Source: CAYVQF01 sp964454015 (GTDB taxonomy: Bacteria > Myxococcota_A > Bradymonadia > UBA4248). Taken from it: a DNA stretch of 64,000 nucleotides. Under the pieces are notes generated by a model. It saw only the letters and a program-made list of their open reading frames with translations, made no database searches and was not told the DNA's origin. Both the position numbers and the translations under genes were made by a program. Numbering within the stretch: the first letter of the stretch is position 1; each line of letters begins with the position of its first letter. The DNA lies in the NCBI GenBank assembly GCA_964454015.1, contig CAYVQF010000001.1, forward strand, positions 1 to 64,000. Reading direction: 5' to 3'. This document shows positions 42,444-50,929 of this stretch, one piece after another.

Positions 42444-44246
42444 TCAGAGGGTGATGTCGAGGGCGCTGCGGTCGAGGCGCTTGATGATGTCGGCCGTCGC
42501 CAGCGCTTGGGGCAGGACGTTGGTGGCGAAGAAGACGGCCGTGGCGACCTTGGCGGCATAGAAGCGGCCGTCGGCGCTGTCTCGGCTGATGCCGGCGCTG
42601 AGCTTTTGGTCGGCGATGGTGGCCTGCTCGAGGAGCATCCAGGCGACGAGCATCTGGCCCATCATCTCGAGGAAAGGCGTGGCGTAGAGCATGGGGGGCT
42701 CGGGATCCTTCATGGCCAGGGTGGCGAAGGTGTAGGTGGTTTCGCCGAGGCGATTCTTGACCTGTTCGAGGAGATTGAAGGCCTCGCCGAGCTGCGGGTG
42801 CTTCTTGTGGGCGCTGATGAAGGCACTCAGTTCCTGGAGGAAGCCCATGAAGACCATACCGTTCTTGGCCGTGAGTTTGCGGCCGAGGAGGTCCATGGCT
42901 TGGATACCGTTGGTGCCTTCGTAAATGCTGGCGATTTTGCAGTCCCGCATGTGCTGCTCGATGCCGTACTCGCTGATGTAGCCGTAGCCACCGAGGGTCT
43001 GCATGGCCCACTCGGTGACGCGAAAGCCCATGTCCGAACCGAAAGCTTTGCAGACCGGGGTGAGTAGGCCCACCACGTCTTCGAGGCGCTCTCTCTCGTC
43101 GTCATCGTCAGTGGCCTCGGCCTGATCGAGGAGGAAGCCGGCGCGGTAGATGAGGGCGCGCAGTCCTTCGACGTATGACTTCTGGAGCAGGAGCATGCGT
43201 CGGACGTCGGGGTGTTCGATGATGGGGACGCGCGGCGCGTCGACATCCTTGAAGTTGGCGATGGATGTGCCTTGGATGCGCTCTTTCGCGTAGTGCAGGG
43301 CGATCTGGTAGGAGGCGCTGCCCAGAGACATGCCCTGCAGGCCGGTGATGAGGCGCGCCTCGTTCATCATCTGGAACATGACCTTGATGCCTTTGCCTTG
43401 TTCGCCGACCAGGAGCCCGCGGCATTGTCCAGCGTCTCCAAAGGAGAGCAGCGCCGTGGAGCAGCCGTGGATGCCCATTTTGTGTTCCAGGCCGGCGACG
43501 TTGACATCGTTGCTTTGGCCGAGGGAGCCGTCTTCGTTGACCCAAATTTTGGGGACGATGAAGAGAGACACGCCTTTGATGCCCGGTGCATCCCCTTTGA
43601 CCCTGGCCAGCACCAGGTGGATGATGTTCTCCGTGAGGTCGTGATCCCCGCAGGAGATGAAGATCTTGGTTCCCGTGATGTCGTAGGTGCCGTCGTCACG
43701 GAGGACGGCGCTACTCTTGAGGTCGCCCACGGCGGTGCCGGCGTTGGGCTCAGTCAGGCACATGGTGCCCGTCCATTTGCCGCTGTACATGTTGGGGACG
43801 AAGCGCTGCACCAGGTCGGCTTTGGCGTGTTTTTCGAGCATGTGGCCGGCGGCTACGGTCAGGCCGGGATAGAAGACGAAGCCCGTGCAGGCCGACACGA
43901 AGAGGTCACTCGTGGCGATGAAGAGAGTGGCCGGGAGCCCTTGACCGCCGAGCTCCGGGTTGGTGTGCAAGGCGACCCAGCCGCCCTCACAGAAGAGCTT
44001 GTAAGCCTTGTGGTAGGCCTTGGGCACGATGACTTGCCCGTTCTCGAGTCGGCAGCCCTCGCGGTCGGCCTCGGCGTTGATTGGCGCCAGGACCTCCGTG
44101 GCGATTTTCTCGGCTTCGTTGAGGACCATGGCGTAGAGGTCGGTGTTCTGTCCGCTGAAGCGCTCCGAATCGGCCAATTTGACCAGCGGCAGTTGTTCAA
44201 ACAAGACGAAGTCGATGTCGCGACGATCCACAAAAAACTCGGCCAT
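42444..44246 (-). CDS. Acyl-CoA dehydrogenase, long DmdC-like form
   Basis: 600 residues. ggaggag precedes the ATG at 44246. Flavin-dependent dehydrogenase motifs: TMCLTEPNAGTAVGDL, GTKIFISCGDHD, the VRRMLLLQKSYVEGLRALIY helix, LGGYGY and SIYEGTNGIQ with catalytic Glu443. The extra C-terminal helical domain and overall length match the DmdC/AcdC-like subgroup (for example 3-methylmercaptopropionyl-CoA dehydrogenase); its substrate here is probably a fatty or thio-acyl-CoA but is not determined. It stands alone between intergenic regions of about 200 and 275 bases. Confidence 0.92.
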   Translation of the reverse strand: MAEFFVDRRDIDFVLFEQLPLVKLADSERFSGQNTDLYAMVLNEAEKIATEVLAPINAEADREGCRLENGQVIVPKAYHKAYKLFCEGGWVALHTNPELGGQGLPATLFIATSDLFVSACTGFVFYPGLTVAAGHMLEKHAKADLVQRFVPNMYSGKWTGTMCLTEPNAGTAVGDLKSSAVLRDDGTYDITGTKIFISCGDHDLTENIIHLVLARVKGDAPGIKGVSLFIVPKIWVNEDGSLGQSNDVNVAGLEHKMGIHGCSTALLSFGDAGQCRGLLVGEQGKGIKVMFQMMNEARLITGLQGMSLGSASYQIALHYAKERIQGTSIANFKDVDAPRVPIIEHPDVRRMLLLQKSYVEGLRALIYRAGFLLDQAEATDDDDERERLEDVVGLLTPVCKAFGSDMGFRVTEWAMQTLGGYGYISEYGIEQHMRDCKIASIYEGTNGIQAMDLLGRKLTAKNGMVFMGFLQELSAFISAHKKHPQLGEAFNLLEQVKNRLGETTYTFATLAMKDPEPPMLYATPFLEMMGQMLVAWMLLEQATIADQKLSAGISRDSADGRFYAAKVATAVFFATNVLPQALATADIIKRLDRSALDITL

Positions 44247-44520
44247 GTGCTCCTCCACGGGTGACGATTCGGGGCCGCGCGCCGCGCACTGGGCGCTGCG
44301 AGTGACCTTAGGGTGCAGAGCAGGCACGGCTACGGTGTCGATGTCACACGGATCGACGTGCCTGCGCCCTCCAAAAGTTTCAGTCGTCACAAATGTAACT
44401 GAGCCACCGGAAATGGCAAGTGGGCATTTAACGCGCTGCGTCGAAAGGGGGCGCGCGCTGCCGATGCCGGGGCGGCCCTGCCGGTCGCCGTGCCGGGGGC
44501 GCGCCCTCGGGGGCCCAATC

Positions 44521-45891
44521 CTACCAGACGCTGGGCGCGGCATCAGCCGCGGGGGCGGGGTCGATGATCTGGAGGAGCTCGACGTCGAAGACCAGCATGC
44601 CCTGCGGTGCGCCTGGGCGGCCTTGGTAGGCGAGGGCTTCGGGGATCCAGAAGCGCCGCTTCTCTCCTTCTACCATCAACTGTACACCTTCGGTCCAGCC
44701 AGCGATGACGCTGTCCAGAGGGAAAGTGATGGGTTTGCCCCGTTTGAGGCTGGTGTCGAAGAGGTTGCCGTCGGTGGTCCAGCCGCTGTAATGCACGACG
44801 ACGACGCTGTCGGCGCTGGGGTGACGGCTGCCGCTGCCTTGGGTGAGGACGAGCGATGCCAGGCCCGAGGCGGTGGTCTCTGCTTCCGGTGGCGGTGCGT
44901 CGACGTGGGGCGGTGCCTTGGGCATGGGGGTGAAGCTGACGAGCTCGACGTCGAAGACCAGCATGCCCTGCGGTGCGCCTGGGCGGCCTTGGTAGGCGAG
45001 GGCCTCTGGAATCCACAGGCGCCGCTTTTCACCGACCACCATGAGCTGGAGCGCTTCGGTCCACCCCGGGATCACTTGGTCCACCCCGATGGTCACGGCT
45101 TCTCCGCGCAGGACCGAGCTGTCGAACATCTGGCCGTTGGTGGTCCAGCCTGAATAGTGGACGGTCACGACATCGCCGACGGCTGGGTGCTCCGTGCCCG
45201 TTCCGGGCGTGAGGACGCGGGTGGCCAAGCCGCTGGGCTGGGTCTGGGCGTCGGCTGGGATGGCCGCGACGTCGGGCGGTGTCTGAGGGGCGTGCAAGAT
45301 ATCGATGAGCTCGACATCAAAGACGAGCATGCCTTGGGGGCGGTTGGGCTTGCCGGCGTAGGCCAGCGTTTCTGGGATCCACAGGCGCCGCTTCTCACCG
45401 ACGACCATGAGCTGCAAGCCTTCGGTCCAGCCGGGGATGACTCCCCCCAGGGGGAAGCGGGCCGGCTCGCCGCGCAGCACTGAGCTATCGAACATCTCAC
45501 CGTCGGTGGTCCAGCCGGTGTAGTGAACCGTGACTTGATCGTTGGGGCCGGGGCGCTGTTGTCCCGTGCCGGGCTGCAAGACTTTGGAGGCGAGTCCAGT
45601 GGGGGTACGTGCGGCGTCTGGAGGGGGCGCGGCCACATCGGCCGGCGCCGCGATGGCGCCTGGTTTTTGTGTCTGGGGTGCTTGCTCACCGGTGTGAGCC
45701 GTCTCTGAGTCTGGATCCGCTTGCGGGGGCTTGGCGACGGGCGGGCTCTCATCGGTGGCGATGGCCAGGCCCTGGTCGGAGGGCTGGGGGACCTCGGCGG
45801 CGTCGGGCGCGCTGGGGCGTTGGTACTTGCAGCCCGGTGCCAGGCTGGCGAGGAGCATGAGCAATGCAGTAAGAATGATGGGACTTCGCAT
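44521..45891 (-). CDS. Lipoprotein with three tandem FKBP-type prolyl isomerase domains
   Basis: 456 residues. Lipobox LAPGCKY near residue 20, then a Pro/Ala-rich linker and three FKBP domains. Each carries VTVHYxGWTTDG, MFDSS, VIPGWTE, GEKRRLWIPE and PQGMLVFDVEL. Most FKBPs have one domain; three in a row on a lipid anchor is unusual. Prolyl isomerisation helps fold envelope proteins. The gene diverges from the S41/M16 protease run across 381 bases, suggesting a shared role. Domains 2 and 3 share a perfect 63-base repeat. Confidence 0.88.
   Translation of the reverse strand: MRSPIILTALLMLLASLAPGCKYQRPSAPDAAEVPQPSDQGLAIATDESPPVAKPPQADPDSETAHTGEQAPQTQKPGAIAAPADVAAPPPDAARTPTGLASKVLQPGTGQQRPGPNDQVTVHYTGWTTDGEMFDSSVLRGEPARFPLGGVIPGWTEGLQLMVVGEKRRLWIPETLAYAGKPNRPQGMLVFDVELIDILHAPQTPPDVAAIPADAQTQPSGLATRVLTPGTGTEHPAVGDVVTVHYSGWTTNGQMFDSSVLRGEAVTIGVDQVIPGWTEALQLMVVGEKRRLWIPEALAYQGRPGAPQGMLVFDVELVSFTPMPKAPPHVDAPPPEAETTASGLASLVLTQGSGSRHPSADSVVVVHYSGWTTDGNLFDTSLKRGKPITFPLDSVIAGWTEGVQLMVEGEKRRFWIPEALAYQGRPGAPQGMLVFDVELLQIIDPAPAADAAPSVW
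44575..45003. repeat. 63-bp perfect direct repeat within the triple FKBP gene
   Basis: Bases 44575-44637 are identical to 44941-45003, offset by 366 bases, including silent positions. It covers the end of FKBP domains 2 and 3 and implies recent duplication or gene conversion. Confidence 0.9.
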
Positions 45892-46272
45892 GGTGATTCC
45901 GTCGCTGACGTGTGGGGTACGATGTGGCCGATGGGTGCAGAGGTGGCGCCTCGAGGCCACGGGCAAACGCGGCCATTTCTACCTTGCTCCCGTAGTTGAC
46001 GCAATGGACGGCGCTCGGGTCCACCTGGGTGGCGGCGGGCGGGGAGGGTGAGTGGCGCAGCCCGGACATGGAGGCGCGCCGCGGCGGTGAGCACGGCGCA
46101 TGATGGCGGCACGCGGATCGCTGCGGTGTGCCGGGTCCGATAGGGGTGGGTATTGGCTTGGATGAGGTGGATAGTAGCGTAGAAGGTTGAGAAGGATTAA
46201 GAATAAAGGTGTGGCTCCCTCGGTTCTTTGGGGTGATGCCCGGACGGCACTAGCGGAGGAGATGGGAAGGGC
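45892..46272. other. Divergent control region between FKBP lipoprotein and protease operon
   Basis: About 381 bases. No gene supported. An AT-richer patch at about 46150-46213 could hold the promoter of the protease operon, with a good ribosome site (ggaggagatgggaaggg) before the ATG at 46273. It also holds the palindrome at 45943. Confidence 0.5.
45943..45960. promoter_or_regulatory. Near-palindrome, possible operator
   Basis: GTGGCGCCTCGAGGCCAC: an inverted repeat centred on CTCGAG, about 50 bases upstream of the FKBP lipoprotein ATG. Confidence 0.3.
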
Positions 46273-49200
46273 ATGAAAATCGGGAACCGCTCCATGGTGG
46301 GTCACAGAGGGCAGTCGCGCCGGACGCTGCGCTTTGTCATCGCCGGGTTGGCGTTGGCCTGTGCTTTTGGTGTGAGCGTCTTCCGCAGCCAAGGGCGGTG
46401 GCACTTCCACTGGGACGCGCGCTCGTTGTTGGCCCAGCCTGAGTTGGAGGCGGGTGCCTACGATCTGTCGAGCATCGTGGTGCTCAACCGGGTCCTTCTC
46501 CAGTTGCAGGAGAACTACGTCGACACGGCCCGCTTCGACGCCCAGACGATGCTGGCGGGTGGTCTGGACGAGGTGCAGAAATCCGTGGCGGAGGTGGTGA
46601 CCGTTTTCGATCGCCCCATTCTGCAGTCACCGACGCAGGTGGTAGTGCGGGTGGGAGGTTCAGAGAAGACTTTCGATTTCGGCAGCTTGAGTAGTTTGTG
46701 GGAGATGAGTCTGAAGTACAAGGAGATTTTTCGCTTCGTACAGATCCACCTCAAGGGGGAGGTGGATTTGCGGGAGGTGGAGTACGCTGCCATCAACGGA
46801 ATGCTCAAGACCTTGGATCCCCATAGTGTTTTGCTGTCGCCTGAGACCTACAGGGATATGTTGGAGGGCAACCGCGGCAATTTTGGTGGGCTCGGCATCG
46901 TGGTGCGGATGCTAGACGGTGTCTTGACGGTGGTGCGACCCATGGGGAGTGAGACGCCAGCGGTCAAAGCTGGGATTGAGCGCGATGACCAGATCGTCGA
47001 GATCGATGGCCTCACTACGCTCAACATGAGCATTCAAGACGCCGTGGAGCTGCTCCGGGGCGAGCCGGGGACGGTGGTGCGGCTGACGGTACAGCGGCCG
47101 GGGGCGGCGTGGTCTGCGCCCCGGGACTTTTCTCTGACTCGGGCAGAGATCACCGTCCCCAGTGTAGAGAGCGTCGCTTTGGCGGATCAGATCGGCTACG
47201 TCAGGGTCAAAGGTTTCCAGAGCAACACGCACAAGGATCTGGTGGCGCATCTGGGGGCATTGTCGAAAGAGATGGGTGAGCTGCGGGGCTTGGTGCTCGA
47301 CCTGCGTGGCAACCCAGGGGGCTTGCTCGAGCAGGCCATTTTGGTCGCCGATGAGTTCGTCAAGGCGGGTACCATCGTCACTACCGTGGGATCTGGACGG
47401 CGCTATCGCAAGCCCTATCCGGCCAAAGAAGACAATGTTCAGCCCTTCTACCCCATCGTCGTGCTCATCGACTCGGCGGCGGCTTCGGCCAGTGAGATCG
47501 TTGCCGGCGCCTTGAAGCACCTGGACCGGGCCATGGTGGTGGGTGACACGAGCTTCGGCAAAGGCTCGGTGCAGGTCCTCTATGAGTTGCAAGACGGGTC
47601 GGCGTTGAAGCTGACCATCGCCCAGTACCTGACGTCGGGTGACGTTTCGATTCAATCGGTGGGGATCGTGCCGGACATCAAACTGGTGCCCATGCGCGTG
47701 TCACGGCAAGACATGGATCTTTATCTCAAGTCTTGGGTGCGGCGTGAGGCGACCTTGGGGAGCCATTTGGATCACGAGAGCGCCCAGAAGGACTTACTGC
47801 CCTTTAGGCACCTGCGCTATTTGGCTGACAGTGGTGGGCAAGCGGAGTTGGAGCGCCACGTCGAGCAGCGGGAGGCGCCGTCTGCCACTGAAGCCGATGC
47901 GGCGGTGAGTGGAGGTGATGGCGCCGGAGAGGAGGAGGAGGATGAGGAGGGCGCGCCGCTGGATCTCGTCGACGAGGAAGAGGCGGTCGTCGTCGATGAC
48001 GAGGAGGAGATCACTCCGGCCAAGGATCCGCAAGTGCGCATGGCGCGTGACCTGTTGCTGGCCGCAGGGAGCACCTGGGAGCGGCCGATGCTGTTGGAGA
48101 ACCTCCAAGAGCCTCTGGCGGCATTGGGTAGAAGGGAGGATTTGCTGTTGACCCGCCGCTTGGCCACGCTCGGCATCGACTGGAGTGATGGCAACGTCAA
48201 CGCCAACCCGCACTTGGAGGTGAGCATCACCCCGCTGCCCAACGGTGGGGTCATTGCGGCGGGCGAGGAGGTGAGCGTCGAGGTGGTGGTGCGCAACGTC
48301 GGGAGCACGGCGGTACATCGGGTCGTGGGGATGACGGCGTCGACCTTCCCGCGTTTGGACGACAAGGAGCTGATCTTTGGACGCATCGATGCTGGTGAGG
48401 TGCTGTCCCGGGAGGTCACGGCCCGGATTGGCTCGGCGCAGCGTTCGCGCCACGATGAGATCAAGGTGAACTTGCACGTGGAGAGTGGCCTGGAGCTGTC
48501 GCCCGTGTTGGCTTCGGTGACGGCCCACTTCGAGACCCAAGGGGCGGAGCCTCCCGATTTTGCGGTGAACTACATGGTTGTCGACCAAGATGGCAATGGC
48601 GACGGCTTGGCGACGCCAGGTGAGCTTCTGACCTTGCGGGTGGTGGTGAGTAACCGTGGACGCGGCGCAGCGCGGCGTCCATTGGTGTTCTTGAAGAATC
48701 GCGCGGGGAAACAGATCGCCATGCGGGTGGGGCGTGAGCGTCCGGATCCTCTGCCTCCTGGAGGGGAGGCGGTGGTGGATTTCGTCGTAGAGGTACGTGA
48801 GGTGACAACGCCGACCTTGGATTTCGAGATCCACGTCCAGGACACCGCTCTGGGTCGGGCGCTGATGGAGGAGATCCAGGTGCAGACGTCGGCGGCTGGC
48901 CAGGCGGCGGAGCCGGTGGAGGGGACCTTTCGCGTGACGGTGGACTTGGCCAAAGTGTGGGTGTCGCCGCATGCCGATGCACCGTGTTTGGGCGAGCTGG
49001 CGCGGGGTGCGCAGGTGGCGGCGCTGCGCCGCTGGGGTGACTATGTTTTGGTGCAGAGCGGGGTGCGCATGGGCTGGGTGCGGGCCAGTGAGGGGGCGCT
49101 GGTACCAGAGGAGGCAGCGGCCGTGACGGCCATGGCGCCGTCCTATCTCGGAGGCAACGCGCGGATGCACCTCACGGCGCCGCTGGTGGCGGCAGGCGAT

Positions 49201-49446
49201 GGTCTGGTTGAAGTGCGCGGCGAGCTGCCGGGCGATGTTCCGGTGAAGGATTATCAGGTTTTCGTCTACAGTGAGGTGGACCATCGCTTTGAGTCGCGCA
49301 AGGTCACTTTTGCGCCTTTGGAAGCCGATGCGCGTGCCTTCGCGACGAAGGTGCCCTTGCGGCCTGGTTTGAACCGCGTGAATGTGATCTTGCGTCAAGA
49401 AGATCTGCGTGAAGTTTCGGAATCGGTTTATGTCTTTCGCAATTAA
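46273..49446 (+). CDS. S41 C-terminal processing peptidase with PDZ and long C-terminal extension
   Basis: 1057 residues, more than twice the usual CtpA. N-terminal membrane span or signal (FVIAGLALACAFGVSVF), an N-terminal helical cap with LDPHSVLLSP, a PDZ domain (GGLGIVVRMLDGVLTVVRP to about 280), and the S41 core with VLDLRGNPGGLL, catalytic Ser407 in SASEIVAGAL and Lys430/Gln434 in FGKGSVQ. A Glu/Asp-rich linker follows (about 540-580), then two beta domains like CARDB (VEVVVRNVGSTAVHRVVG; LRVVVSNRGRGAARRPLV) and an SH3-like segment (AKVWVSPHADAPCLGELARG). First of four tightly packed genes; overlaps the next start. Confidence 0.92.
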   Translation: MKIGNRSMVGHRGQSRRTLRFVIAGLALACAFGVSVFRSQGRWHFHWDARSLLAQPELEAGAYDLSSIVVLNRVLLQLQENYVDTARFDAQTMLAGGLDEVQKSVAEVVTVFDRPILQSPTQVVVRVGGSEKTFDFGSLSSLWEMSLKYKEIFRFVQIHLKGEVDLREVEYAAINGMLKTLDPHSVLLSPETYRDMLEGNRGNFGGLGIVVRMLDGVLTVVRPMGSETPAVKAGIERDDQIVEIDGLTTLNMSIQDAVELLRGEPGTVVRLTVQRPGAAWSAPRDFSLTRAEITVPSVESVALADQIGYVRVKGFQSNTHKDLVAHLGALSKEMGELRGLVLDLRGNPGGLLEQAILVADEFVKAGTIVTTVGSGRRYRKPYPAKEDNVQPFYPIVVLIDSAAASASEIVAGALKHLDRAMVVGDTSFGKGSVQVLYELQDGSALKLTIAQYLTSGDVSIQSVGIVPDIKLVPMRVSRQDMDLYLKSWVRREATLGSHLDHESAQKDLLPFRHLRYLADSGGQAELERHVEQREAPSATEADAAVSGGDGAGEEEEDEEGAPLDLVDEEEAVVVDDEEEITPAKDPQVRMARDLLLAAGSTWERPMLLENLQEPLAALGRREDLLLTRRLATLGIDWSDGNVNANPHLEVSITPLPNGGVIAAGEEVSVEVVVRNVGSTAVHRVVGMTASTFPRLDDKELIFGRIDAGEVLSREVTARIGSAQRSRHDEIKVNLHVESGLELSPVLASVTAHFETQGAEPPDFAVNYMVVDQDGNGDGLATPGELLTLRVVVSNRGRGAARRPLVFLKNRAGKQIAMRVGRERPDPLPPGGEAVVDFVVEVREVTTPTLDFEIHVQDTALGRALMEEIQVQTSAAGQAAEPVEGTFRVTVDLAKVWVSPHADAPCLGELARGAQVAALRRWGDYVLVQSGVRMGWVRASEGALVPEEAAAVTAMAPSYLGGNARMHLTAPLVAAGDGLVEVRGELPGDVPVKDYQVFVYSEVDHRFESRKVTFAPLEADARAFATKVPLRPGLNRVNVILRQEDLREVSESVYVFRN

Positions 49447-50929
49447 GGTCCACGCCGTTGGCGTGGTGCTGGTGGGCGTGGGCTTGGCGTCGGTGCTGGC
49501 GTGTCGGGACGGCGTTCTTGATGGCGAGGGGCGTGTGGAGCGCGCTGCGCCTGTTCCGCCGGTAACGGCGCGGGCGGATGGTGAGGGTGGATCCCAAGCA
49601 GCAGGCGAAGGGCAGGCGCTTGGTGTTGTCATTGCTGGGGCGACGCGGTTGTTGGCTGAGGTGCAGGGGCGGCAGGCGTTGAGCATGTGGCGCTTGGACA
49701 ACGGCCTGACGGTGGTGGTGGTTGAGCGTGGGGGGTTGGCGTCGGTGGCGTATCAGACCTGGTTTCGGGGGGGCTCACGCTTGGATCCAGAGGGGCGGGT
49801 GGGGACGGCGCATTTGCTGGAGCACTTGATGTTTCGTGAGGTGGCGGGGCTGGCCGATGGTGGTTTCGACCGGGTGATGGAGGCGATGGGGAGCGAGGCC
49901 GGGGCGGTGACTTGGTTGGATTACACGAACTTTGGGCAGCGGGTTCGCCCTGAGCGGGTGGAGGAGCTGGCGCGGATCGAGGCGGCGCGGATGCGCGGGC
50001 CGGTGTTGCGGGAGGCGACGGTGGCGTCAGAGCGGGCGGTTCTGTTGCGCGAGCGGGCCTATAGGATTGACCAGGACCCGCACGGCGTGTTGCTGGAGCG
50101 CCTTTACGCGTCGGCTTTTGGGGAGCATCCCTACGGTCGGCCAGCGGCGGGTCGGCGCGAGGACATCGGGCAGATCGCTGTGAGCGATTTGGAGGCTTAT
50201 GCACGGCAGGTCTACCATCCGGCCAATGCGCTGGTGGTCATTGTAGGGCCGGTGCGGGCCGAGACGTTGTTGCCGGTGCTCGTCGAGGCCTATGGGGTGC
50301 TTCCCAAGGGGCATGAGGCGGTAGGTGCCTGCGACGATGCGCCCTTGCCCGAGCTTCCCTTTGCGGGGAGGTTGGTCTTGGGGGTGGATGCGGAGGTGAT
50401 GGTGATGGCCTATCCGGCGCCACCCCTGGGGACGAAAGCGTCGTTGGCCATGCAGGTGCTGAACGTGGCGTTGTTTGCCGAGCCCTTCGGGGTGTTGACC
50501 CGTCTACTGACGGTGGAGCGGGCGCAGGTCAGTGAGGTGAATGCGTGGGTGGGGGAGTTTGCGTGCCGTTCGTTGTGGGAGATGCTGCTGCACATGCGGC
50601 CCGGGGTGAGCGCGCGGGAGGTGCGACGGCAGATTCACGAGGTGCTGCGCGAGGTCGCGGAGAATGGGCTGGATGAGGCGCTTTTTCTGCGGGCTCGGAA
50701 GCGTTTGGTGTTGGAGGCTGCGACGCAGGGTCAGGATGCGATGCGTTTGGCAGAGGGGATAGGACAGTATTGGGTGGCAGGACGGGATGTGCGGGAATTC
50801 TTGCGGCGGCGGGAGCAGATCGAGGCTTTGGGTGGTGAGGACGTGCGCGAGGTGGCGCGTCGCTATCTTGGGGCGGGACAGGAGGTCCTGTGGTTGGGTG
50901 AGCCAGCGGCCAAGGAGGTGACACCGTGA
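49430..50929 (+). CDS. M16 zinc peptidase, catalytic, lipoprotein-like
   Basis: 499 residues from the ATG at 49430, inside the end of the S41 gene; a GTG at 49409 is an alternative. Signal with VLVGVGLASVLACRDG, which could be a lipobox (VLAC). Two M16 halves: the first has HLLEH (His128, Glu131, His132) and a downstream acidic cluster ASERAVLLRERAYR that supplies the third ligand. M16 proteases (pitrilysin type) degrade or process peptides in a clam-shaped chamber. The stop overlaps the next gene's GTG, giving translational coupling to the inactive partner at 50926. Confidence 0.9.
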   Translation: MSFAIKVHAVGVVLVGVGLASVLACRDGVLDGEGRVERAAPVPPVTARADGEGGSQAAGEGQALGVVIAGATRLLAEVQGRQALSMWRLDNGLTVVVVERGGLASVAYQTWFRGGSRLDPEGRVGTAHLLEHLMFREVAGLADGGFDRVMEAMGSEAGAVTWLDYTNFGQRVRPERVEELARIEAARMRGPVLREATVASERAVLLRERAYRIDQDPHGVLLERLYASAFGEHPYGRPAAGRREDIGQIAVSDLEAYARQVYHPANALVVIVGPVRAETLLPVLVEAYGVLPKGHEAVGACDDAPLPELPFAGRLVLGVDAEVMVMAYPAPPLGTKASLAMQVLNVALFAEPFGVLTRLLTVERAQVSEVNAWVGEFACRSLWEMLLHMRPGVSAREVRRQIHEVLREVAENGLDEALFLRARKRLVLEAATQGQDAMRLAEGIGQYWVAGRDVREFLRRREQIEALGGEDVREVARRYLGAGQEVLWLGEPAAKEVTP

